From positions 33,485 through 97,484 of the forward strand of contig NZ_LYST01000034.1 of NCBI RefSeq assembly GCF_001693755.1: DNA of 64,000 nt. The letters are read 5' to 3'. This stretch comes from Gilliamella sp. wkB171. Its GTDB lineage: Bacteria; Pseudomonadota; Gammaproteobacteria; Enterobacterales; Orbaceae. Both the position numbers and the translations under genes were made by a program. Shown here in pieces: positions 27,984 through 37,616 of the stretch. Numbering within the stretch: the stretch's first letter is position 1; each line of letters begins with the position of its first letter. Under the pieces are notes generated by a model, which searched no databases, was not told the DNA's origin, and was given only the letters and a program-made list of their open reading frames with translations.

Positions 27984-28481
27984 TTATTCAAACATTTTAA
28001 TCGCTTCACTTAACGTTACTTTTTTCAAAGAAGGGGTTGCTTGAAAATAGATATCCATATTGGGATAGCTGTTTTGTAAATCGATTAGCAAATCAAGTTG
28101 TTGTTTATTAATTGATACTTCTTTAATTATTGACGTTGCTCCCGGTACAAGTGGTAAACCTCCAATATTAAGATTGGTTATTGGCACGCCCGCTTTAATA
28201 ATTTTATACATGACTTCAATATTTTTAGTAATCAAAATAACATTAAAATCATCATACTGGCGATCATTCCAATATCTTACTGCACCATCTTCTTTTAATA
28301 CTCTTATTTTATGTCCTGTACTGGCACCAGCACCTAAAATAATATTTTTAGTAAACTCATCATTTGCAGAGTAATCATCAGCTACAAACAACGCATTTGC
28401 TCCGGCTGCTTTAGAAACATTAGTGGCAACTTGACCATGAATAAGGCGACTATCTACGCGCGCTAAAACGACTTTTCCCAT
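27984..28481 (-). CDS. PTS mannose-family sugar transporter subunit IIB
   Basis: Cytoplasmic IIB phosphocarrier, 165 residues, that phosphorylates the incoming sugar. The active-site His15 lies in ARVDSRLIHGQVATN, the standard signature; ADDYSAND and NIGGLPLVPGAT are further family segments. It sits between IID and IIA, with 25- and 14-base gaps, in one operon. Confidence 0.92.
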   Translation of the reverse strand: MGKVVLARVDSRLIHGQVATNVSKAAGANALFVADDYSANDEFTKNIILGAGASTGHKIRVLKEDGAVRYWNDRQYDDFNVILITKNIEVMYKIIKAGVPITNLNIGGLPLVPGATSIIKEVSINKQQLDLLIDLQNSYPNMDIYFQATPSLKKVTLSEAIKMFE

Positions 28482-28506
28482 AATTTAACCTCTATATTTT
28501 TTAACT

Positions 28507-29367
28507 TTATAAAATGCCAATAGCTGCTAATACACCGAGTATTACTGTTAATCCAACTAATGCTTGAGTTACCTTTAATCCTTTCTTATAAAAATAGAAA
28601 TATAATCCCATCACAACCATAAGTGGCAAAACACCAGGCAAAATTTTGTCCAACGTGTCTTGGATCACAAAATCTTTGCCTGATAAAGTAAATTTTAAAC
28701 TTGATGATACTTTAATATAACTAGCAGCTAAAATACCCATCATAAACAACCCTAAAATGGATAGTGCTTCAATAATCATCTGCATTTTATTACCAACAAC
28801 TTCAGTTGCCGCATTTCGACCTAATTTAAAGCCTAACTGAGCAAAATAATACCCCACAAAAAGTTGATAGATAACAAAAGCAAAGAAAGGAAATAAAGCA
28901 CCGATTGCTAGACCTTCTTGAGCCCAAGGTAGCGCAATGGCTATGAAGATATACTGAATGGTTCCTGAGTCAATCGCGTCACCAATTCCCGCTAAGGCCC
29001 CCATTAAACCCGCTTTGGTATTATAAAGTACATCATTATCAATACTGATCGATTTTTTCTGATAAACTTCATCAGCTCTTACAGATTCTAATGAAGCCAT
29101 AATGCCTGAGATAGTGCCGCCTCCCCAGGTTATCTGAGTATTAAAAAACAGCAAATGTCTTTGGTAAGCAGCAGCTAACTCACTTTTTGATTTATATAAT
29201 TTTTTAAGAATTGGCATTAATCCCCACATTAAAGAAGCAGCTAGATAACGGTCAAATGAGTGTGGGATCTCATTAGCATAATACCACCGTAACCAAGCAA
29301 AAGTGATATCTCGTTTAGTAATTGCCTCTGGTTTTAGATCGATACTTTCTTGTACTATTTGTGTCAT
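28507..29367 (-). CDS. PTS mannose-family sugar transporter subunit IID
   Basis: Inner-membrane IID component, 286 residues. Conserved pieces are FNTQITWGGGTISGIMASLE, then GLMGALAGIGDAIDSGTIQ, and a hydrophobic C-terminal half with GLYFYFYKKGLK near the end. ATG 29367 is used because AGGAATTT lies just before it; an upstream in-frame ATG at 29382 has no such site. IID pairs with IIC to form the translocation channel. Confidence 0.92.
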   Translation of the reverse strand: MTQIVQESIDLKPEAITKRDITFAWLRWYYANEIPHSFDRYLAASLMWGLMPILKKLYKSKSELAAAYQRHLLFFNTQITWGGGTISGIMASLESVRADEVYQKKSISIDNDVLYNTKAGLMGALAGIGDAIDSGTIQYIFIAIALPWAQEGLAIGALFPFFAFVIYQLFVGYYFAQLGFKLGRNAATEVVGNKMQMIIEALSILGLFMMGILAASYIKVSSSLKFTLSGKDFVIQDTLDKILPGVLPLMVVMGLYFYFYKKGLKVTQALVGLTVILGVLAAIGIL

Positions 29368-29410
29368 TATAAAATTCCTCATTCTAATCTATTAATCAAA
29401 TAGTTACAGA

Positions 29411-30244
29411 TTAATAATCATCATCATCAATTTGATTGTTATTATTTGAATTACTTCTTGGTTGATCTGCGACAGAATTAACTGCTTCACTTTTTGCTAG
29501 AACAAAAATAAATGCAATGATAGCGCCAACAATCGCGTAAGTGACCATGGTGATATTAAGTGGTTTTGCCATTACAGCCATAAAATACGCAAGTAAGAAG
29601 AAAATAATGTAACTTTTTTTACCAATAACATAGATAGTTAATGCAATACCAACAGCAGCAAGTCCGCCACCAATAACATTAAGAATGTGGAAAACTAATC
29701 CCCCTGCATTTGTTTTAATAACATCCGCAATAATTGGTGCACCAAAATACAGTGCTACAAACATAAATGGGACAAAAAGAACAAAGCTACAAATTATTGG
29801 TAGTATGATGATTGATAAAGTTAGACCAGAGCTATTTGCCTCTTGTGCATACTTTTCAGTTAATTTCATAATCATCGTATTAAAGAAAAATCTTAACTGA
29901 TATAGGTAAGATCCCAATAATCCAACAGGCACTGCAACAGCAACTGCGGCGGTTGGTTCCATTTTACCCAGTAAAGCGACAGGAACCGCAACGGCTGTTG
30001 CTATAGCGGGTTCTGATGGCATTTGCCCGCCTGGTGAAAAAACGCCCATGTAGATTAGCTGAATAGCTGCTGTGGTTATCATGGCATTATGAATATCATT
30101 AAAGACAATACCGACAATTAAACCCGTCATCATCGGTGTAAATCTGAGTGTCAAAGTTGCGCCACCTAGTCCGCGAGACATAACCATCGCAACCCATATT
30201 GAAATAATAGCGGCTTGTAGAAATGTAACATGCATATCTTGCAT
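29411..30244 (-). CDS. PTS mannose-family sugar transporter subunit IIC
   Basis: Polytopic inner-membrane IIC component, 277 residues. The segments GVFSPGGQMPSEPAIATAVAVP and TAAVAVAVPVGLLGSYLYQL are typical of ManY-like IIC proteins. ATG 30244 follows AGGAG at good spacing, so the longer start at 30274 is not used. The C terminus is a short Asn/Asp-rich tail (NNNNQIDDDDY), similar in character to the tail of IIA. It lies 50 bases after the dehydrogenase gene. Confidence 0.92.
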   Translation of the reverse strand: MQDMHVTFLQAAIISIWVAMVMSRGLGGATLTLRFTPMMTGLIVGIVFNDIHNAMITTAAIQLIYMGVFSPGGQMPSEPAIATAVAVPVALLGKMEPTAAVAVAVPVGLLGSYLYQLRFFFNTMIMKLTEKYAQEANSSGLTLSIIILPIICSFVLFVPFMFVALYFGAPIIADVIKTNAGGLVFHILNVIGGGLAAVGIALTIYVIGKKSYIIFFLLAYFMAVMAKPLNITMVTYAIVGAIIAFIFVLAKSEAVNSVADQPRSNSNNNNQIDDDDY

Positions 30245-30294
30245 ATCTAAACTCCTTGATATTGTTATTATCAATTAAACTTTAAAATAAACCC

Positions 30295-31275
30295 TTAAGA
30301 AACAACGGATTGCAATTGTAATTTATTGACAAAATTTTCCACATCCTGCACACATTTTTCACCCATACCTTGTAAACATTCAATGGCATAAGCTGAAGTA
30401 TGAGGTGTGACAAGCACTTTTGGATGCTGGACTAAGGGATTATCGTTATATGAAGGTTCAACGTACATTACATCTGTTGCATGTCCTGCAACAATACCAC
30501 TATCTAGGGCGTTAATTAATGCACTTTCGTCAATCAATTCGGCTCGTGCGGTATTTGTAATATAAACACCTTTTTTCATCAAAGAAAATTGAGGTTGTTT
30601 TAAAATATGGTAGCTTGTTTCGTTTAATGATGCATTTAAAGAGATGATATCAGCATTTTTTAGCAAATAATCTAACTCAACAATTTCAATATTGTGTTTA
30701 CTCGCCCATGTTTTGTTAACCTTAGGATCAACAACCAGCAATCGAGCATTAAAACCGTGTTTAAATATCTCTGCTACGCGGCTACCAATATTCCCACATC
30801 CTATAACACCAACAGTTTTACCCGTAACATTGATGCCTAGAAAAGAGGCTCTTTTTTTCCATTCATTTGCCTTAACCGCAGCTTGAGATTGAACTGTTTG
30901 TCTAATTAATGCTAATAAATTAGTCACAGCATTTTCGGCAACCGCATCACGCTCCACTAAAGGCGGCACAATAGTGACGATAGTTCCATGCTCTTTAGCT
31001 GCTACAACATCAACATTATTAAAGCCGATGCCATGGCGTGAAAGTAGGAGTAAAGGTTGTTTTTTATTATCAAAAAACGCCTTGTTAAAAAAGGGTCTAA
31101 CACTTGCTATAACAATATTGAATTCTTGCAATGCGTCGGCGAGTTCTATTCCGGGAATATTATTTTCGAAAGTAAAATGTTTTACTTCACCAATTTTTTC
31201 TAATCGTTTTAAATGATCAGGAAAATATTTTCCAAAACTACTTGAGTTGATTATTGCAATTTTATAATTTTTCAC
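30295..31275 (-). CDS. D-isomer-specific 2-hydroxyacid dehydrogenase
   Basis: A 326-residue NAD(P)-dependent dehydrogenase. The dinucleotide fold GVIGCGNIGSRVAEIF lies near residue 155, the catalytic Arg in TNTARAELID near 235, the Glu in ATDVMYVEP near 265, and the catalytic His in TPHTSAYA near 290, so the Arg-Glu-His triad is intact. It starts with GTG after AGGAG. First gene of the PTS operon, implying that the imported compound is, or is converted to, a 2-hydroxy or 2-keto acid. The exact substrate is unknown. Confidence 0.85.
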   Translation of the reverse strand: MKNYKIAIINSSSFGKYFPDHLKRLEKIGEVKHFTFENNIPGIELADALQEFNIVIASVRPFFNKAFFDNKKQPLLLLSRHGIGFNNVDVVAAKEHGTIVTIVPPLVERDAVAENAVTNLLALIRQTVQSQAAVKANEWKKRASFLGINVTGKTVGVIGCGNIGSRVAEIFKHGFNARLLVVDPKVNKTWASKHNIEIVELDYLLKNADIISLNASLNETSYHILKQPQFSLMKKGVYITNTARAELIDESALINALDSGIVAGHATDVMYVEPSYNDNPLVQHPKVLVTPHTSAYAIECLQGMGEKCVQDVENFVNKLQLQSVVS

Positions 31276-31655
31276 TCAATGCTCCTAATTAATCATACAC
31301 CCTTACGTATTAATTATCGGAAAATAAAGATAATTTACTTTCCAAACAGCCATAATGTGACTGGTAACATTTAGTATAGTTTATAAGATTTAGAAAAAAG
31401 TGAATTTAGATCACAGATTTAATAAAAAACTTTTCTATTAAATAGAGCCCAAAAACCAGAGATATTGGAAAGCCAATAAAACCATTTTTGATAAAAATCT
31501 TAATGCAATTTAATCGATCAATTATCAAATTAACCAATCCAATTGAATCGTACTGAAAATGAGAATCGGTAATAGAAATAATTGATCACGGCAGGTGAAT
31601 GATAAGATCCCGAACAGATAGGACCATAAAGAAAGCATTTAGACTTCACTGAAAA
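31276..31655. other. Leader region of the PTS operon
   Basis: 380 bases without a gene. The promoter of the dehydrogenase-PTS operon must lie here. Near 31400-31415 GTGA and TCAC half-sites of a CRP-like palindrome are 7 rather than 6 bases apart, so CRP control is only a possibility. Confidence 0.4.
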
Positions 31656-31680
31656 TAAAAAAGGGCATATAGCCCTTTTT
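31656..31680. terminator. Intrinsic terminator after asnB (bidirectional)
   Basis: AAAAAGGGC-ATATA-GCCCTTTTT forms a 9-bp stem with a five-base loop and T runs on both strands. On the minus strand it ends the asnB transcript about 45 bases past the stop. Confidence 0.85.
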
Positions 31681-31723
31681 ATAATTAACTCAGATAAATA
31701 AGCGAGTATTTAAATTTGATATA

Positions 31724-33397
31724 TTACTTTTTATAAGCATCATTATGCACGCCTATCGCAGCACGACCTGATGGATCATTGAGATTTTTAAATGATTCAT
31801 CCCACTCAATCGCTTTTGCAGTTGAACAAGCAACAGTTGGACCACCCGGTACACAGTGAGCAGCACTTTCAACTGGGAATAATTCATCAAAAATTTCACG
31901 ATACATATATGCTTCTTTTGAAGCTGGTGTGTTATACGGAAAACGGAATTTAGCATTTGCTAATTGCTGGTCAGTAATTTTACTTTCAGCAATCTCTTTT
32001 AATGTGTCAATCCAGCTATAACCTACACCATCAGAAAACTGTTCTTTTTGACGCCAAACAACAGATGCGGGTAAATAAGACTCAAATGCTTCACGGACAA
32101 TATGTTTTTCCATTTTGCCGTTGCTACCACACATCTTATCTTTAGGGTTAATACGCATAGCCACATCTAAGAATTTTTTATCCAAGAATGGAACACGAGC
32201 TTCAACGCCCCATGCTGCCATTGCTTTATTAGCACGAGCACAATCATACATATGAAGTGCTGCTAATTTACGAACCGTTTCTTCATGGAACTCTTTGGCA
32301 TTTGGCGCTTTATGGAAATACAAATAACCACCAAATACTTCATCGGCACCTTCACCCGATAAGACCATTTTAATGCCCATCGCTTTAATTTTTCTAGCCA
32401 TCAAATACATTGGTGTAGAAGCTCGGATGGTTGTTACATCGTAAGTTTCAATAAAATAAATCACATCACGAATAGCATCAATACCTTCTTGAATAGTAAA
32501 GTTAATTTCGTGGTGAACGGTACCAAGATGGTCAGCAACAGCCTGTGCAGCTTTAAGATCAGGCGCGCCTTTCAAGCCAACAGCAAATGAATGTAGTTGT
32601 GGCCACCAAGCTTCAGATTTTTCATGATCTTCAACCCGTCTTGCTGAGAATTTTTTGGTAATAGCTGAAATAACCGAAGAATCAAGTCCTCCAGAAAGTA
32701 GTACACCATAAGGTACATCAGACATAAGATGGCTTTTAACCGACTCTTCTAATGCTACACGAAGTTCGTTAATGTCAGTTTTATTATCTTTGACATTTTC
32801 GTAATCCATCCAATCGCGTTTGTAATAAGTTTTGATTTCACCTTCAGTGCTTGACAAATAACTGCCCGGCGGGAAAGCTTCAATTGTTTTACAAACTGGG
32901 ACTAATGCTTTCATTTCAGAAGCGACATAAAATGTACCATTTTCGTCATAACCCATATACATAGGGATAATACCAATATGGTCACGACCAATAAAGTAAG
33001 CGTCTTTATTAATATCATAAAGAACAAAAGCGAACATACCTTGTAAGTCATCAAGGCAATGAATGCCTTTTTCTTGATACAGGGCAAGGATCACTTCACA
33101 GTCTGATCCTGTTTGAAATTCATAACGATCTTTGTACTGATTTCGGAGTTCTTGATGATTATAAATTTCGCCATTAACTGCTAAAACTAATGTTTTATCT
33201 TTATTATAAAGTGGCTGAGATCCAGTATTGACGTCAACAATTGATAAACGTTCATGAGCAAGAATTGCTTTATCAGAAGCAAAAATACCAGACCAATCAG
33301 GTCCACGATGACGCTGTAGACTTGATAATTCTAGTGCTTTTGTTCGTAGTTGTTCTGGATCTGATTTAATATCAAGAATACCTAAAATCGAACACAT
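31724..33397 (-). CDS. asnB: Asparagine synthetase B (glutamine-hydrolysing)
   Basis: Makes asparagine from aspartate, ATP and glutamine. The 557-residue protein begins MCSILGI with the nucleophilic Cys2 of the N-terminal amidotransferase domain, followed by RHRGPDWSG, NGEIYNH and GSDCEVI. The synthetase domain has the ATP pyrophosphatase loop LLSGGLDSSVISA near residue 232 and GEGADEVFGGY near residue 350. Length is close to E. coli AsnB (554). A GGAGAAAATCA site precedes the ATG. Transcribed singly. Confidence 0.97.
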   Translation of the reverse strand: MCSILGILDIKSDPEQLRTKALELSSLQRHRGPDWSGIFASDKAILAHERLSIVDVNTGSQPLYNKDKTLVLAVNGEIYNHQELRNQYKDRYEFQTGSDCEVILALYQEKGIHCLDDLQGMFAFVLYDINKDAYFIGRDHIGIIPMYMGYDENGTFYVASEMKALVPVCKTIEAFPPGSYLSSTEGEIKTYYKRDWMDYENVKDNKTDINELRVALEESVKSHLMSDVPYGVLLSGGLDSSVISAITKKFSARRVEDHEKSEAWWPQLHSFAVGLKGAPDLKAAQAVADHLGTVHHEINFTIQEGIDAIRDVIYFIETYDVTTIRASTPMYLMARKIKAMGIKMVLSGEGADEVFGGYLYFHKAPNAKEFHEETVRKLAALHMYDCARANKAMAAWGVEARVPFLDKKFLDVAMRINPKDKMCGSNGKMEKHIVREAFESYLPASVVWRQKEQFSDGVGYSWIDTLKEIAESKITDQQLANAKFRFPYNTPASKEAYMYREIFDELFPVESAAHCVPGGPTVACSTAKAIEWDESFKNLNDPSGRAAIGVHNDAYKK

Positions 33398-33589
33398 TGA
33401 TTTTCTCCATTTAAAATCGCATACGCGATACTATTACAAAATAAAAAACTAACTATATAAAAAATTCATACCATTGTTATTAGTAAAATAAGGTATGTCA
33501 AACTATCTGTTTAACAGCATACACATTATTCATACACAATTAAAGTACAATGTGATTATACTTTTCCTATTACTGCGAAAAGCTAAAAA

Positions 33590-33934
33590 TTATTTTTTTA
33601 ACCAGCGACCTTGTTGCTTGATATATTGCCCTGTTGGGGTTTTCTCTTGGGCTTTACTACCCGCTCTTTTTTCAACTTCACTTAAAGACACATTAGTTTC
33701 AGCAGAGACTTTTTGATATTGTGCTTTACGAGCCTGGTTAATTAATTGAGCAATTTCACTTGCATTAGCTTCATTTTTAACTACACCTAAATAACCATCA
33801 TCTTGCTCACCGACAAAACCTTGTGCTTTAGCTTGACTCAATGCATCCATTGCTTGATCTAAATTTAATGCAAAAACGGAAAAAGATAAAACCATCGACA
33901 ATAAAACACATGATACTTTTTTATAGATTGTCAT
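33590..33934 (-). CDS. ydbL: YdbL family periplasmic protein (DUF1318)
   Basis: A 114-residue exported protein with an N-terminal signal peptide (VSCVLLSMVLSFSVFA, cleavage about residue 22). The body reads AKAQGFVGEQDDGYLGVV, INQARKAQYQKVS and a C-terminal QGRWLKK, matching E. coli YdbL. In E. coli YdbL acts with the YdbH-YnbE bridge and is proposed to aid YnbE assembly. It is the last gene of ydbH-ynbE-ydbL here, 129 bases after ynbE. Confidence 0.9.
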   Translation of the reverse strand: MTIYKKVSCVLLSMVLSFSVFALNLDQAMDALSQAKAQGFVGEQDDGYLGVVKNEANASEIAQLINQARKAQYQKVSAETNVSLSEVEKRAGSKAQEKTPTGQYIKQQGRWLKK

Positions 33935-34063
33935 AACAACCCCCTAAACAATTACATCATAATTTATTAAATTGAATATAAATAACAAAAGTTATTGATA
34001 TACCATATTAAATTTTTATTTATTATTTTTAAAAATGCCAATCAAACACTAAAATCCAATCAT

Positions 34064-34249
34064 TTAATATAAGCCAGATTTATTAATAATATTATCTAAT
34101 GCTTTATCAACTTTAATATTAATTTGGTGATCTATCTTTACATTTAAATTAATATTAATAGGTTCACTTGGCGCTTCTACTTTAACTGTGGGTGAACATC
34201 CACTTAATATAGTGGCAAATATCACCATTGCAATAACATTTCGTAGCAT
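34064..34249 (-). CDS. ynbE: YnbE-like outer-membrane lipoprotein
   Basis: A 61-residue lipoprotein. The signal peptide ends in a lipobox (ILSGC, Cys near residue 18), followed by APSEPININLNVKIDHQINIKVDK, with the same pattern as E. coli YnbE. YnbE multimers are reported to extend the beta-sheet of YdbH at the outer membrane. It starts 11 bases after ydbH, with an AGAGG-type site formed at the end of ydbH. Confidence 0.92.
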   Translation of the reverse strand: MLRNVIAMVIFATILSGCSPTVKVEAPSEPININLNVKIDHQINIKVDKALDNIINKSGLY

Positions 34250-34260
34250 AAAATAACCTC

Positions 34261-35862
34261 TTATTTAAAAGATTCCTTCTTTAAATGTGCTTCAATACGT
34301 TGACGAATCGGTTCACTAATGTGATCTGATAATTGTAAGCTCATCAATAATTTGACAATATTTTCTTGTAGATTGATATTTAAATTAACGGCTTTGCCTT
34401 TTTTTATTTTTGGATTTTTGCCTTGAATGTTAATCGCTAAATTTGCTATTTCATCAGCATAATTAACACTAGCGGCAAGTTTAGTATATTCAAAATTCTG
34501 TAACACATTGGTGACTAATTGCATGTTAGGATTGTTTTTTGCATAATCTTGCAATGCTGAATTATTAAATGCTAAATACCCTGATGCAGTTGTAGCAAGT
34601 TCACCGTTTTCAATAGAGACATTATACCTATTATTATTTGCTGTTGAAATCTGAGTTATTTTGATTGGTAACATACCATCAATAGATCCTTCACCTTTAA
34701 GTCCCTCAACCGGATAAGTGGTTAAGATATCTTTTAATTGGATTGCTTTTAAATAGACTCTGATAGTTTGCTTAAGTTTATTGAAATTTATTGTGCTATT
34801 GTTAACCAAAATTTTTCCAGAAAAAAGCTTTGACTCAAAGCGATGCCAACTTAATTTGCCTTTGCTTATGGCTTCAAAAGATGCTAAATATTCTCCGGCA
34901 AATTTTACATTTTCAAATAATATGCCGACATTCACATTTCGTATTTTTGTATTAAATGTTTCAATCAAGAATTTATTATCTTTAACTAAAAGTTGCCCAC
35001 CACTTGATGCTGATTTAATTTCAACATTATCATAAATACCATCTAAATTTTGGATATTGAATCTTCCATCAATTATGACATCTTCAATATTGACTGGAAT
35101 TTTAGATTGCATTGCAAAATTAAGTGTGCCATTAAGATTAGCTAACATTATGTTGGGTGAAATATTTACTTGCTCTGCATTTATTGTCGAGTTACTGACA
35201 TTGAGTGAAAGGCGATCATTTTTTAGCCAGCCATTAAAAAGAACCGTTATTTTGCCATTTTTTATATCAGCTTGATTTAAGATAGTATTAAATTCAGCAG
35301 TGGTTATATCCACTCGAGATTCAGCACGATTTAACAATAAATTAGCTGAAAGTTCACCACTATAATTTTTATTGAATGAGGCGTGAAGTTGCAATGAATC
35401 TAGCTGCTTTTCGACATTAATTTTAATATCAATAAGTTCATTTTGTTGCTGATAAAAACGTAATGAATCAATATGTATTAATTTTGGAAGCCATGCATAA
35501 AAACTAGCGAAATTGGAAAAGGGGCTATCTGATTGTTCAGTATGACTTTTATCATCTATTGGCAATGAATCTGTATCGATTTTACTTTGATTTGCTTGCC
35601 AGTAAATTTCTAAATCTGTTGCCGATAAATTCGACCACGAAAATTTTAAATTTTTACCGGTAATTGTCAGTTGAGATTGTTTAGTTAGGGTCAGTTCATC
35701 AAAACATAAACCATTAAAACTAATACTCATACCTCGCCAATCAACTGTAAGGCCGAGTTCTTGTTTTAAAGTCTGCCAATACCACCATCCAAATGAACTA
35801 AATAATAGCACAATGAGTAATAGAAAAGATGGGATCGAATAACGCTTCTTTAAACGTACCAT
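34261..35862 (-). CDS. ydbH: AsmA-like envelope lipid-bridge protein YdbH (compact form)
   Basis: A 533-residue protein anchored by one N-terminal helix (FLLLIVLLFSSFGWWYW) with a long beta-rich periplasmic region, as in AsmA/TamB/YhdP-type bridges that carry phospholipids between membranes. The C terminus (ENGELATTASGYLAFNNSAL, then NNPNMQLVTNVLQNFEY) matches the conserved end of YdbH. E. coli YdbH is about 880 residues, so some 340 residues of the repetitive groove are missing. The operon partners ynbE and ydbL confirm identity. No frameshift is seen, so the short form appears natural. Confidence 0.85.
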   Translation of the reverse strand: MVRLKKRYSIPSFLLLIVLLFSSFGWWYWQTLKQELGLTVDWRGMSISFNGLCFDELTLTKQSQLTITGKNLKFSWSNLSATDLEIYWQANQSKIDTDSLPIDDKSHTEQSDSPFSNFASFYAWLPKLIHIDSLRFYQQQNELIDIKINVEKQLDSLQLHASFNKNYSGELSANLLLNRAESRVDITTAEFNTILNQADIKNGKITVLFNGWLKNDRLSLNVSNSTINAEQVNISPNIMLANLNGTLNFAMQSKIPVNIEDVIIDGRFNIQNLDGIYDNVEIKSASSGGQLLVKDNKFLIETFNTKIRNVNVGILFENVKFAGEYLASFEAISKGKLSWHRFESKLFSGKILVNNSTINFNKLKQTIRVYLKAIQLKDILTTYPVEGLKGEGSIDGMLPIKITQISTANNNRYNVSIENGELATTASGYLAFNNSALQDYAKNNPNMQLVTNVLQNFEYTKLAASVNYADEIANLAINIQGKNPKIKKGKAVNLNINLQENIVKLLMSLQLSDHISEPIRQRIEAHLKKESFK

Positions 35863-35886
35863 TTAATATTCCTAACCCATAACATT

Positions 35887-35909
35887 CATTGCCGGTTTTG
35901 CCGGCAATG
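35887..35909 (-). other. Hairpin between gltX and ydbH
   Basis: CATTGCCGG and CCGGCAATG form a perfect 9-bp stem with a five-base loop just after the gltX stop. No T run follows on the minus strand, so it may be a weak terminator or processing signal. Confidence 0.55.
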
Positions 35910-35918
35910 ATAATTAAA

Positions 35919-37349
35919 TCACACTGATGTCTGTTCTCGTTGAGCAATATAAGCAAGCGCTTTATCTATGCGCGCTAAAGTACGTTTTTTACCTACAGCA
36001 AAAACGGTTGCATCAACCGATGGAGATTGACCAATACCCGTTACAGCAACGCGTAATGGCATACCCACTTTACCCATACCAACCTCAAGCTCAGTTGCGG
36101 TTGCTTCAATAGCATGATGTATTTTATCAATTTGCCAATCAAAATCAGCAATCGCCTCAATTTTCGCTTTAATCGTTAATAGTGGCGCTTTAGCAACTGG
36201 GCGTAGGTGTTTTTTAGCTGCATCAGCATCAAAATCATCAAAATCTTGATAACAATACGCACATGACTCAGCCATCTCTTTCAAAGTTTTACAACGCTCA
36301 GCAAATAATTTAATTATGGTTATAAGATCAGGGCCTTTACTTAAATCATAGCCATGTTGGTTCATATGCCAAACTAAATGCTGCGCAACATAATCAGCAT
36401 CCAAATGATTAATATAATGATGATTCAACCAAAGTAACTTTTCGGTATTAAATGCACTAGCAGATTTACTTACTGCATTTAACGAAAATAAATCAATCAT
36501 TTCAGATATTGAAAATATCTCTTGATCACCATGTGACCAACCAAGACGCACCAAATAGTTGAGTAATGCTTCAGGTAAATAACCATCATCACGATACTGC
36601 ATCACACTTACTGCACCATGACGTTTTGATAATTTTTGCCCGTCGTCACCTAAAATCATTGAGACATGCCCGTACTCCGGAAGCGGTGCACCTAATGCTC
36701 TAAGAATATTAATTTGACGAGGCGTATTATTAATATGATCTTCACCACGTATAACATGCGTAATTTGCATATCCCAATCATCAACGACTACGCAAAAATT
36801 ATAAGTAGGTGAACCATCAGTTCGGCGAATGATTAAATCATCAAGTTCTTTATTGGCAATTTCAATTGGACCACGGATTAAATCATTGAAAACAACAACA
36901 CCATCAACTGGATTAGCAAAACGCACAACATGCGGCTCATTATGATTATGCTGTTGTTGTACAGCATCACAACGACAATGCCCATCATAACGGGCTTTTT
37001 CCCCTTTTGCCATCTGCTCTTCGCGTAGTTTTTCTAGACGCTCTTTAGAACAATAGCAACGGTAAGCTGTCCCTTTCGCCAACATTTCGTCAATAACTTG
37101 ATTATAACGATCAAAACGCTTTGTTTGGAAATATGGACCTTCATCCCATGACAATTTAAGCCAATTCATACCATCCATAATAGCTTCAATCGCTTCTGGT
37201 GTTGAACGCTCAAGATCAGTGTCTTCTATACGTAAGACAAATGAACCTTTGGCATGGCGAGTATAGAGCCAAGAATAAAGTGCAGTACGAGCACCACCAA
37301 CATGTAAATAGCCTGTTGGACTTGGCGCAAAACGAGTTTTAATTTTCAT
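35919..37349 (-). CDS. gltX: Glutamyl-tRNA synthetase
   Basis: Charges tRNA-Glu. The 476-residue class I enzyme begins with the HIGH-type motif [22 protein letters not shown]; the KMSKS-type motif is [11 protein letters not shown] near residue 245. A CYCS...HCRCD cysteine cluster near residues 98-128 fits the zinc-binding insertion of the E. coli-type enzyme. Length is close to E. coli GltX (471). Single gene; the 267-base gap to polA has no other feature apparent. Confidence 0.96.
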   Translation of the reverse strand: MKIKTRFAPSPTGYLHVGGARTALYSWLYTRHAKGSFVLRIEDTDLERSTPEAIEAIMDGMNWLKLSWDEGPYFQTKRFDRYNQVIDEMLAKGTAYRCYCSKERLEKLREEQMAKGEKARYDGHCRCDAVQQQHNHNEPHVVRFANPVDGVVVFNDLIRGPIEIANKELDDLIIRRTDGSPTYNFCVVVDDWDMQITHVIRGEDHINNTPRQINILRALGAPLPEYGHVSMILGDDGQKLSKRHGAVSVMQYRDDGYLPEALLNYLVRLGWSHGDQEIFSISEMIDLFSLNAVSKSASAFNTEKLLWLNHHYINHLDADYVAQHLVWHMNQHGYDLSKGPDLITIIKLFAERCKTLKEMAESCAYCYQDFDDFDADAAKKHLRPVAKAPLLTIKAKIEAIADFDWQIDKIHHAIEATATELEVGMGKVGMPLRVAVTGIGQSPSVDATVFAVGKKRTLARIDKALAYIAQREQTSV

Positions 37350-37616
37350 GAAATAATCCTAATAATAACAAAAGTAAGCTTGGTCATGAAAACTCAAAAC
37401 CAACGCTTTTTTCTCTAATTCGACCCAATCAGTCAATAGAATAACTTTTTGATATAAATTCAGTTTAGTTGCTTATTCTAGCATGGTAAAAGGTTTCGGC
37501 AATAGCCGATTACTATCGGCAACATTATCGCGACAATCGTTAATACAGTTAAGTTGATTTAGACGATTTAATATAAACCGCTGAACAACTAAATCTATTG
37601 GTGTTTTAACTAAAAA

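Noticed and set aside
31390..31420. CRP-like palindrome before the PTS operon
   Set aside because: Half-sites GTGA and TCAC are 7 bases apart rather than 6, and the flanks do not match; not reported as a site.
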